64,000 bases of DNA from Hydractinia symbiolongicarpus. Its lineage: Eukaryota > Cnidaria > Hydrozoa > Anthoathecata > Hydractiniidae. The notes under the pieces are model-generated. The model made no database searches. It saw nothing but the letters and a program-made list of their open reading frames with translations, and was not told where the DNA came from. The stretch spans positions 34,809,851 through 34,873,850 of the forward strand of contig NC_079877.1 in assembly GCF_029227915.1 (NCBI RefSeq). The letters run 5' to 3'. A program made the translations under genes and the position numbers. Below, in pieces: positions 38,901 through 48,530 of this stretch (position 1 is its first letter; every line of letters starts with the position of its first letter).

Positions 38901-40126
38901 AAGGTCACAGGCCAAACTTATTTCAATTAAGTTCCACAGGCAATCGTTTCACTGTTAAAAGCGATTTAACTTAGTATTATCCGAAAAATATCACTAAATA
39001 CATTTTGGTACAAATATGTGACGCAACCGTTGTAACTCCAACGGATTGATACCGGCAAGAAGTCAATGAAATGTAGTCTTTTAGAATGTCTCTATTTCTT
39101 CAGTGCGTGCTAATGGCCAGGATTGGTGCCACAGTAAAGAAAGACTTATTTATCTAAATTTTTAAAGAAAGCGCTACCAGAGATCCCAGTGTAATCGCTG
39201 AGTTCCGGCAATCATGTCAAATTAAGAAGAATATTATTTCTTGGATCCAGTTGACTCACTTATCAAATTTATAAGGTCACAGGCCAAACTTATTTCAATT
39301 AAGTTCCACAGGCAATCGTTTCACTGTTAAAAGCGATTTAACTTAGTATTATCCGAAAAATATCACTAAATACATGTTGGTACGAATATGTGACGCAACC
39401 GTTGTTACCTAAACCGATTGATACTGGCAAGAAGTCGATGAAATGTAGTTTTTGAGAATCTCTCTATTTCTTTAGCGCGTGCTAACGGCCAGAATTGGTC
39501 CCACAGTATAAAAAGACTTATATATCTAAATTTTTAAATAAAGTGCTACCATAGAGCCTGATGTAATTCCTGAAATCCATCAATCATGTCGAATTAAGAA
39601 GAATGTTATTCCTTGGGGTCCAGTTGGCTCACTTATCACATTGATAAGGTCACAGTCCAGAATGAGTTCAATTAAGTCCCACAGTCAATCGTTTCACTGT
39701 TAAAAGCGATACAACTTAGTAATATCGGAAAAAAATACCTAAACACATATTGGTACGAATATGTGACGCAACCGTTGTAACTCAAACGGATTGACACCGT
39801 TAGAAAGTCAATGAAATTTTGTTTTGGAAACTGTCTCTACTTCTTCAGCGCAAACTAACGGCTAGGATTGGTCCCACAGTAAAAAGTGACTTATTTATCT
39901 TAAGTTTTAAATAAATCGCTACAACAGCGCCCAGTGTAATCGCTGAGTTCCAGCAATCATGTCAAGTTAAGCACAACGTTATTTCTTGTAGTCAAACTGG
40001 CATACTTATCACATTTATAAGGTCAAAGTCCACAATCAGTTCAATAAAGTCCCACAGTCAATCGTTTCATTGTTAAAAGCGATACAACTTAGTAATATCG
40101 GAAAAAAATATCTAAACACATGTTGG
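35976..40126 (+). repeat. Return of the five-monomer repeat after the mosaic
   Basis: From CGCTATACCAGCGCCC the array resumes the five-monomer order. The first part matches 24.89-25.69 kb at an offset of 11,086 bp (both carry CTCAAGCGGATTGAC and GTGATCCAACCG). The remainder, about 36777-40126, matches 30970-34318 at an offset of 5,807-5,808 bp. A shortened unit (36777-38484, 1,708 bp) is followed by a full one, up to the point where the copy diverges in the monomer at 40126. Confidence 0.8.
36771..36783 (+). repeat. 156-bp deletion join (copy 4 of 4)
   Basis: Same breakpoint again, 5,807 bp downstream of copy 3, inside the block that repeats 30.9-34.3 kb. It is followed by AACCGTTAGGAGGTC, a private substitution of this copy. 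Confidence 0.85.
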
Positions 40127-43100
40127 CACGAATATGTGACGCAACCGTTGTAACTCAATTGGATTGATACCGCTAGAAATTCAATGAAATGTAGTTTTTG
40201 AAACAGTCTCTATATCTTCAGCGCGAACTAACGGCTAGGACTGGTCCCACAGTAAAAAATAACGTATTTATCTAAATTTTTAAATAAAGCGCTACCACAG
40301 AGCCCAGTGTAATCGCTGAGTTCCGGCAATCACGTCAAATTAAGAAGAATGTTATTTCTTGGAGTCCAGTTGACTCACTTATCACATTTATAAGGTCACA
40401 GTCCAAAGTTAGTTCAATTAAGTTTCACAGGCAATCGTTTCACTGTTAAAAACGATACAACTTAGTATAATCGGAAAAAAAACACTAACTACATGTTGGT
40501 ACGAATATGTGACGCAACTGTTGTAACTCAAACGGACTGATACCGTTAGAAATTCAATGAAATGTAGTCTTTTAGAATGTCTCTATTTCTTCAGTGCGTG
40601 CTAACGGCCAGGATTGGTGCCACATTAAAAAAAGACTTATTTATCTAAATTTTTAAAGAAAGCGCTACCAGAGATCCTAGTGTAATCGCTGAGTTCCGGC
40701 AATCATGTCAAATTAAGAAGAATATTATTTCTTGGATCCAGTTGACTCACTTATCACATTTATAAGGTCACAGGCCAAACTTATTTCAATTAAGTTCCAC
40801 AAGCAATTGTTTCACTGTTAAAAGCGATTTAACTTAGTATTATCCGAAAAATATCACTAAATACATGTTGGTAAGAATATGTGACGCAACCGTTGTAACG
40901 TAAACGGATTGATACCGGCAAGAAGTCAATGAAATGTAGTTTTTGAAACTGTCGCTATTTCTTCAGCGCGCGATAACGGCTAGGATTCGTCCCACTGTAA
41001 AGAATGACTTATTTATCTGAATTTTTAAATGAAGCGCTACCACAGCGCCCAGTGCAATCACTGAGTTCCGGCAATCACGTCAAATTAAGAAAAATGTTAT
41101 TCCTTGCGGTCCAATTGTCTCATTTATTACATTTATCAGGTCACAGCCCACAATCAGTTCAATTAATTCCCACAGTCAAACGTTTCACTGTTAAAAGCGA
41201 TGCAACCTAGTAATATCAAAACACTATCGCTAAATACATGTTGGTAGGAATATGTGACGCAACAGTTGTAACTCAAACGGATTTATACCGCTAGAAAGTC
41301 AATGAAATGTAGTTTTGGAAACTGTTCCTATTTATTCGGTGCGTGTTAACGGCCAGGATTGTTCCCACAGTAAAAAATGACTTATTTATCTCAATTTTTA
41401 AATAAAGAGCTACCACAGCGCTCAGTGTATTCGCTGAGTTCCAGCAATCATGTCAAATTAAGAACAATGTTATTTCTTGGGGTCCAGTTGGCTCACTTAT
41501 CACATTTATGAGGTCAAAGTCCACGATCAGTTCAATTAAGTCCTACATTCAAACGTTTCACTGTTAAAAGCGATGCAACCTAGTAATATCCAAACACTAT
41601 CGCTAAATACATGTTGGTACGAATATGTGACGCAACAGTTGTAACTCAAACGGATTTATACCGCTAGAAAGTCAATGAAATGTAGTTTTGGAAACTGTTC
41701 CTATTTATTCGGTGCGTGTTAACGGCCAGGATTGGTGCCACAGTAAAAAAAGACTTATTTATCTAAATTTTTAAAAAAAGCGCTACCAGAGATCCTAGTG
41801 TAATCACTGAGTTCCGGCAATCATGTCAAATTAAGAAGAATGTTATTTCTTGGATCCAGTTGACTCACTTATCACATTTATAAGGTCACAGGCCAAACTT
41901 ATTTCAATTAAGTTCCACAGGCAATCGTTTCACTGTTAAAAGCGATTTAACTTAGTATTATCCGAAAAATATCACTAAATACATGTTAGTACGAACATGT
42001 GACGCAACCGTTGTAACTCAAACGGATTGACACCGTCACAAAGTCAATGAAATGTAGTTTTGGAAACTTTCTCTACTTCTTTAACGCGAACTAACGGCTA
42101 GGATTGGTCCCACAGTAAAAAATGACTTATTTATCTTAATTTTAAAATAAAGCTCTACAACAGCGCCCAGTGTAATCGCTGAGTTCCAGCAATCATGTCA
42201 GGTTAAGAACAACGTTATTTCTTGTAGTCAAACTGGCTTATTTATCACATTTATGAGGTCAAAGTCCACGATCAGTTCAATTAAGTCCTACATTCAAACG
42301 TTTCACTGTTAAAAGCGATGCAACCTAGTAATATCCAAACACTATCGCTAAATTCATGTTGGTACGAACATGTGACGCAACCGTTGTAACTCAAACGGAT
42401 TGACACCGTCACAAAGTCAATAAAATGTAGTTTTGGAAACTGTTCCTATTTATTCGGTGCGTGTTAACGGCCAGGATTGGTGCCACAGTAAAAAAAGACT
42501 TATTTATCTAAATTTTTAAAAAAAGCGCTACCAGAGATCCTAGTGTAATCACTGAGTTCCGGCAATCATGTCAAATTAAGAAGAATGTTATTTCTTGGAT
42601 CCAGTTGACTCACTTATCACATTTATAAGGTCACAGGCCAAACTTATTTCAATTAAGTTCCACAGGCAATCGTTTCACTGTTAAAGGCGATTTAACTTAG
42701 TATTATCCGAAAAATATCACTAAATACATGTTAGTACGAACATGTGACGCAACCGTTGTAACTCAAACGGACTGATACCGTTAGAAAATCAATGAAATGT
42801 GGTTTTTGAAACTGTCGCTATTTCTTCAGCGCGCGATAACGGCTAGGATTCGTCCCACTGTAAAGAATGACTTATTTATCTAAATTTTTAAATGAAGCGC
42901 TACCACAGCGCCCAGTGCAATCACTGAGTTCCGGCAATCACGTCAAATTAAGAAAAATGTTATTCCTTGCGGTCCAATTGTCTCATTTATTACATTTATC
43001 AGGTCACAGCCCACAATCAGTTCAATTAATTCCCACAGTCAAACGTTTCACTGTTAAAAGCGATGCAACCTAGTAATATCAAAACACTATCGCTAAATAC

Positions 43101-43193
43101 ATGTTGGTACGAATATGTGACGCAACAGTTGTAACTCAATCGGATTGATACCGCTAGAAAGTCAATGAAATGTAGTTTTGGAAACTGTTCCTA
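40127..43193 (+). repeat. Array 1, distal mixed zone next to the join
   Basis: About eight monomers with two overlapping duplications. 41004-41220 matches 42867-43083 (offset 1,863, five monomers), with the shared variant CCTTGCGGTCC. 41510-41999 matches 42255-42744 (offset 745, two monomers), with TTATGAGGTCAAAGTCCACG. The final monomer starts at 42898 and is cut after 296 of about 372 bp at the join. No sequence other than satellite is present. Confidence 0.78.
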
Positions 43194-43205
43194 AACGATT
43201 AAACT
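43186..43205 (+). other. Abrupt join between satellite array 1 and array 2
   Basis: Array 1 text runs to GAAACTGTTCCTA (ending at 43193), where sister monomers (for example at 41700) continue TTTATTCGGTGCG. Array 2 text starts with CGATTAAACTTCTTTTATTC, in which CGATT (43196-43200) is the end of the usual GCCGGCGATT. Two bases, AA, lie between and are not clearly either family. There is no target-site duplication, transposon end or unique DNA. Both families have a TTTATTC close to the breakpoint, a possible alignment patch for illegitimate exchange. The first array 2 monomer has slightly unusual bases (ATCTAAAATAAAGACATTT), as is common at array edges. Confidence 0.9.
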
Positions 43206-43493
43206 TCTTTTATTCAGCGTCTCATCTAAAATAAAGACATTTTTAAAAACTACAAGTCTCATGGGCTTTAGTGGTGAAATAATAATTTAAAAAATCGTTC
43301 GGGAAATGAGTTTACTCCCTGGGTACTTTCTTTGTATACTTTTGACTATACGGGCCGAGTCTGGAATTTACGGGAAATCGCAGGTTTTCGTTTGCCGGCG
43401 ATTAAACTTCTTTTATTCCGCGTCTCATGAAAAATGAAAACATTTTTAAAAACTACAAGTCTCATGGGCTTTAGTGGTGAATTAATAATTTAA

Positions 43494-44880
43494 AAAATCG
43501 TTCGGGAAATGAGTTTTCTTCCTGGGTACATTCTTTGTATACTTTTGACTATACAGGCCGAGTTTGGGATTTACGGGAAATCGCAGGTTTTCGTTTGCCG
43601 GCGATTAAACTTCTTTTATTCAACGTTTCATCAAAAATGAAAACATTTTTGAAAACTACAAGTCTCATTCGTTCTAGTGGTGCAGAAATAATTTGAAAAA
43701 TCGTTCGGGAAATGAGTTTACTCCCTGGATACTTTATTTGTATACTTTTGAATATACGGGCCGACTCCGGGAGTTACGGGAAGTCGCGGGTTTTCGTTTG
43801 CCGGCGATTAAACTTCTTTTATTCAGCGTCTCATCAAAAATGAAAACATTTTTAAAAACTACAAGTCTCATGGGCTTTAGTGGAGAAATAATAATTTAAA
43901 AAATCGTTCGGGAAATGAGTTTACTCCCTGGGTACTTTTTTTTGTATACTTTTGACTTTACAGGCCGAGTCCGGAATTTACAGGAAATCGCAGGTTTTCG
44001 TTTGCCGGCGATTAAACTTCTTTTATTCAGCGTCTCATCAAAAATGAAAACATTTTTGAAAACTACAAATCTAATGCGTTTTAGTGGTGAAAAAGTAATT
44101 TAAAAAATCGTTCGGGAAATGAGTTTACTCCCTGGGTACTTTCTTTGTATACTTTTGACTATACGGGCCGAGTCCGGGGTTTACGGGAAATGGCGGGTTT
44201 TAGTTTGCCGGCGATTAAACCTCTTTTATTCAGCGTCTCATCAAAAATGAAAACATTTTTAAAAACTACAAGTTTCATGGGCTTTAGTGGTGAAATAATA
44301 ATTTAAAAAATCGTTCGGGATATGAGTTTACTCCCTGGGTACTTTCTTTGTATACTTTTGACTATACGGGCCGAGTCTGGAATTTACGGGAAATCGCAGG
44401 TTTTCGTTTGCCGGCGATTAAACTTCTTTTATTCAGCGTCTCATCAAAAATGAAAACATTTTTGAAAACTACAAGTCTCATGCGATTTAGTGGTGAAAAG
44501 ATAATTTAAAAAATCGTTCTAGAAATGATTTTACTCACAGGGTACTTTCTTTGTATACATTCGACTATACGGAACAAGCCCGGGATTTACGGGAAATCGA
44601 GGATTTTCGTTTGCTGGCGATTAAACCTCTTTCATTAAGCGTCTCATTAAAAATGAAAACATTTTTGAAAACTACAAGTCTCATTCGTTCTAGTGGTGCA
44701 GAAATAATTTGAAAAATCGTTCGGGAAATGAGTTTACTCCCTGGGTACTTTCTTTGTATACTTTTGAATATACGGACCGAGTGCGGGAGTTACGGGAAGT
44801 TGCGGGTTTTCGTTTGCCGGCGATTAAACTTCTTTTATTCAGCGTCTCATCGAAAATGAAAACATTTTTAAAAACTACAA
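43494..44880 (+). repeat. Array 2 block present three times, copy 1
   Basis: About seven monomers here recur at 47134-48530 (offset 3,646) and at 54234-55645 (offset about 10,746). Diagnostic variants in the same order are GAGTTTTCTTCCTGGGTAC or GAGTTTTCTCCCTGG, CCCTGGATACTTT with GGGCCGACTCCGG, a long T run before GTATAC, CTACAAATCTAATGCG, GGCGGGTTTTAGTTTGCC and TTCTAGAAATGATTTTAC. Copies 1 and 2 share GATTTTAC, whereas copy 3 has GAGTTTAC, so copies 1 and 2 are the closer pair. Confidence 0.78.
44038..44059 (+). repeat. Conserved hairpin in array 2 monomers (9-bp arms, 4-base loop)
   Basis: TCAAAAATG-AAAA-CATTTTTGA is a perfect inverted repeat. It occurs in this form in many monomers. Others have 7-bp arms (CATTTTTAA right arm, or TTAAAAATG left arm) or 6-bp arms (TCGAAAATG). 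Only the monomers with the 24-bp deletion lose it altogether. It could form a cruciform or a binding site, or simply reflect A/T-rich sequence; the sequence alone does not decide. Confidence 0.65.
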
Positions 44881-45054
44881 GTCTCATGGGCTTTAGTGGT
44901 GAAATAATAATTTAAAAAATCGTTCGGGAAATGAGTTTACTCCCTGGGTACTTTTTTTGTATACTTTGACTTTACAGGCCGAGTCCGGGATTTACGGGAA
45001 ATCGCAGGTTTTCGTTTGCCGGCGATTAAACTTCTTTTATTCAGCGTCTCATCA

Positions 45055-47100
45055 AAAATGAAAACATTTTTGAAAACTACAAGTCTCATGCGTTTTAGTG
45101 GTGCAAAAGTAATTTAAAAAATCGTTCAGGAAATGAGTTTACTCCCTGGGTACTTTCTTTGTATACTTTTGACTATACGGGCCGAGTCCGGGGTTTACGG
45201 GAAATGGCGGGTTTTCGTTTGCCGGCGATTAAACTTCTTTTATTCAGCGTCTGGTCAAAAATGAAAACATTTTTAAAAACTACAAGTTTCATGGGCTTTA
45301 GTGGTGAAATAATAATTTAAAAAATCGTTCGGGATATGAGTTTACTCTCTGGGTACTTTCTTTGTATACTTTTGACTATACGGGCCGAGTCTGGGATTTA
45401 CGGGAAATCGCAGGTTTTCGTTTGCCGGCGATTAAACTTCTTTTATTCAGCGTCTCATCAAAAATGAAAACATTTTTGAAAACTACAAGTCTCATGCGAT
45501 TTAGTGGTGAAAAGATAATTTAAAAAATCGTTCTAGAAATGAGTTTACTCACAGGGTACTTTCTTTGTATACATTCGACTATACGGAACAAGCCCGGGAT
45601 TTACGGGAAATCGAGGATTTTCGTTTGCTGGCGATTAAACCTCTTTCATTAAGCGTCTCATTAAAAATGAAAACATTTTTGAAAACTACAAGTCTCATTC
45701 GTTCTAGTGGTGAAATAATTTGAAAAATTGTTCGGGAAATGAGTTTACTCCCTGGGTACTTTCTTTGTATACTTTGACTTTACAGGCCGAGTCCGGGATT
45801 TACGGGAAATCGCAGGTTTTCGTTTGCCGGCGATTAAACTTCTTTTATTCAGCGTCTCATCAAAAATGAAAACATTTTTGAAAACTACAAGTCTCATGCG
45901 TTTTAGTGAAGCAAAAGTAATTTAAAAAATCGTTCGGGAAATGAGTTTACTCCCTGGGTACTTTCTTTGTATACATTCAACTACACGGGCCAAGCCCGGG
46001 TTTTAGGGGAAATCGCTGGTTTTCGTTTGCCGGCGATTAAACCTCTTTCATTAAGCGTCTCATCAAAAATGAAAACATTTTTGAAAACTACAAGTCTCAT
46101 GCGTTTTAGTGGTGCAAAAGTAATTTAAAAAATCGTTCAGGAAATGAGTTTACTCCCTGGGTACTTTCTTTGTATACTTTTGACTATACGGGCCGAGTCC
46201 GGGGTTTACGGGAAATGGCGGGTTTTCGTTTGCCGGCGATTAAACTTCTTTTATTCAGCGTCTGGTCAAAAATGAAAACATTTTTAAAAACTACAAGTTT
46301 CATGGGCTTTAGTGGTGAAATAATAATTTAAAAAATCGTTCGGGATATGAGTTTACTCTCTGGGTACTTTCTTTGTATACTTTTGACTATACGGGCCGAG
46401 TCTGGGATTTACGGGAAATCGCAGGTTTTCGTTTGCCGGCGATTAAACTTCTTTTATTCAGCGTCTCATCAAAAATGAAAACATTTTTGAAAACTACAAG
46501 TCTCATGCGATTTAGTGGTGAAAAGATAATTTAAAAAATCGTTCTAGAAATGAGTTTACTCACAGGGTACTTTCTTTGTATACATTCGACTATACGGAAC
46601 AAGCCCGGGATTTACGGGAAATCGAGGATTTTCGTTTGCTGGCGATTAAACCTCTTTCATTAAGCGTCTCATTAAAAATGAAAACATTTTTGAAAACTAC
46701 AAGTCTCATTCGTTCTAGTGGTGAAATAATTTGAAAAATTGTTCGGGAAATGAGTTTACTCCCTGGGTACTTTCTTTGTATACTTTGACTTTACAGGCCG
46801 AGTCCGGGATTTACGGGAAATCGCAGGTTTTCGTTTGCCGGCGATTAAACTTCTTTTATTCAGCGTCTCATCAAAAATGAAAACATTTTTGAAAACTACA
46901 AGTCTCATGCGTTTTAGTGAAGCAAAAGTAATTTAAAAAATCGTTCGGGAAATGAGTTTACTCCCTGGGTACTTTCTTTGTATACATTCAACTACACGGG
47001 CCAAGCCCGGGTTTTAGGGGAAATCGCTGGTTTTCGTTTGCCGGCGATTAAACCTCTTTCATTAAGCGTCTCATCAAAAATGAAAACATTGTTGAAAACT
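45055..47100 (+). repeat. Five-monomer tandem duplication in array 2 (1,011-bp spacing)
   Basis: GTTCAGGAAATGAG at 45124 recurs at 46135, and AATTGTTCGGGAAATG at 45726 recurs at 46737; both offsets are 1,011 bp. The two copies share rare variants such as TTTTAGTGAAGCAAAAG and GCGTCTGGTCAAAAATG in the same order. Within the aligned five monomers I see almost no differences except CATTGTTGAAAAC near 47088, which suggests a recent duplication. Confidence 0.82.
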
Positions 47101-47133
47101 ACAAGTCTCATGCGTTTTAGTGGTGAATTAATA

Positions 47134-48530
47134 ATTTAAAAAATCGTTAGGGAAATGAGTTTTCTCCCTGGGTACATTCTTTGTATACTTTTGACTATAC
47201 AGGCCGAGTTTGGGATTTACGGGAAATCGCAGGTTTTCGTTTGCCGGCGATTAAACTTCTTTTATTCAACGTTTCATCAAAAATGAAAACATTTTTGAAA
47301 ACTACAAGTCTCATTCGTTCTAGTGGTGCAGAAATAATTTGAAAAATCGTTCGGGAAATGAGTTTACTCCCTGGATACTTTCTCTGTATACTTTTGAATA
47401 TACGGGCAGACTCCGGGAGTTACGGGAAGTCGCGGGTTTTCGTTTGCCGGCGATAAAACTTCTTTTATTCAGCGTCTCATCAAAAATGAAAACATTTTTA
47501 AAAACTACAAGTCTCATGGGCTTTAGTGGAGAAATAATAATTTAAAAAATCGTTCGGGAAATGAGTTTACTCCCTGGGTACTTTTTTTTGTATACTTTTG
47601 ACTTTACAGGCCGAGTCCGGAATTTACAGGAAATCGCAGGTTTTCGTTTGCCGGCGATTAAACTTCTTTTATTCAGCGTCTCATCAAAAATGAAAACATT
47701 TTTGAAAACTACAAATCTAATGCGTTTTAGTGGTGAAAAAGTAATTTAAAAAATCCTTCGGGAAATGAGTTTACTCCCTGGGTACTTTCTTTGTATACTT
47801 TTGACTATACGGGCCGAGTCCGGGGTTTACGGGAAATGGCGGGTTTTAGTTTGCCGGCGATTAAACTTCTTTTATTCAGCGTCTCATCAAAAATGAAAAC
47901 ATTTTTAAAAACTACAAGTTTCATGGGCTTTAGTGGTGAAATAATAATTTAAAAAATCGTTCGGGATATGAGTTTACTCCCTGGGTACTTTCTTTGTATA
48001 CTTTTGACTATACGGGCCGAGTCTGGGATTTACGGGAAATTGCAGGTTTTCGTTTGCCGGCGATTAAACTTCTTTTATTCAGCGTCTCATCAAAAATGAA
48101 AACATTTTTGAAAACTACAAGTCTCATGCGATTTAGTGGTGAAAAGATAATTTAAAAAATCGTTCTAGAAATGATTTTACTCACAGGGTACTTTCTTTGT
48201 ATACATTCGACTATACGGAACAAGCCCGGGATTTACGGGAAATCGAGGATTTTCGTTTGCTGGCGATTAAACCTCTTTCATTAAGCGTCTCATTAAAAAT
48301 GAAAACATTTTTGAAAACTACAAGTCTCATTCGTTCTAGTGGTGCAGAAATAATTTGAAAAATCGTTCGGGAAATGAGTTTACTCCCTGGGTACTTTCTT
48401 TGTATACTTTTGAATATACGGACCGAGTGCGGGAGTTACGGGAAGTTGCGGGTTTTCGTTTGCCGGCGATTAAACTTCTTTTATTCAGCGTCTCATCGAA
48501 AATGAAAACATTTTTGAAAACTACAAGTCT
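47134..48530 (+). repeat. Array 2 block present three times, copy 2
   Basis: Follows the order of 43494-44880 at an offset of 3,646 bp (18 monomers). Small differences include GGGCAGACTCC (47405) and GCGATAAAAC (47451). Similarity to copy 1 ends at about 48510, where the last monomer takes the tail GCGATTTAGTGGTGAAAAG instead of GGGCTTTAGTGGTG. Confidence 0.78.

Larger units (their letters stand above)
1..43193 (+). repeat. Satellite array 1: tandem ~372-bp monomers, head to tail
   Basis: The landmark CGCTACCA recurs at 1, 373, 746, 1119 and 1491, giving a period of 372-373 bp that holds, apart from a few aberrant monomers, to 43193 (about 116 copies). All copies share one orientation. A typical monomer runs from CGCTACCACAGCGCCCAGTG through TCATGTCAAATTAAGAA, TTATCACATTTATAAGG, CACTGTTAAAAGCGAT, the dyad ACATGTTGGTACGAATATGT, GACGCAACCGTTGTAACTC and GGTCCCACAGTAAAAAATGA to an AT-rich tail TCTAAATTTTTAAATAAAG. 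Stop codons occur in all frames and there is no gene-like composition. I see no poly-A tail, target-site duplication, terminal repeat or transposase fragment anywhere in it. The repeat structure is read directly. The identity of the family and its chromosomal location are not determined; heterochromatin is an inference from the array form. Confidence 0.97.

Noticed and set aside
41004-41210. 68-codon open frames in array 1, near-identical at 41004 and 42867
   Set aside because: They are a read-through of satellite monomers, with the same start and stop in both because of the 1,863-bp duplication. No codon structure, domain or ribosome-binding context supports a gene.
1-43193. Drosophila 359-bp (1.688) satellite because of similar length
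   Set aside because: Monomer length is close, but I see no sequence resemblance to that family; length alone is not evidence.
43291-43320. CENP-B-box-like site in array 2 (GTTCGGGAAATGAG; also TTTCGTTTGCCGGCG)
   Set aside because: The first keeps TTCG and the central A but lacks the CGGG half. The second has TTCG and misses the other required positions. Neither meets the known consensus on either strand.
43320-43345. Promoter-like TTTGTATACTTTTG in every array 2 monomer
   Set aside because: It resembles a TATA element only by AT content. No downstream gene or other promoter element is present.
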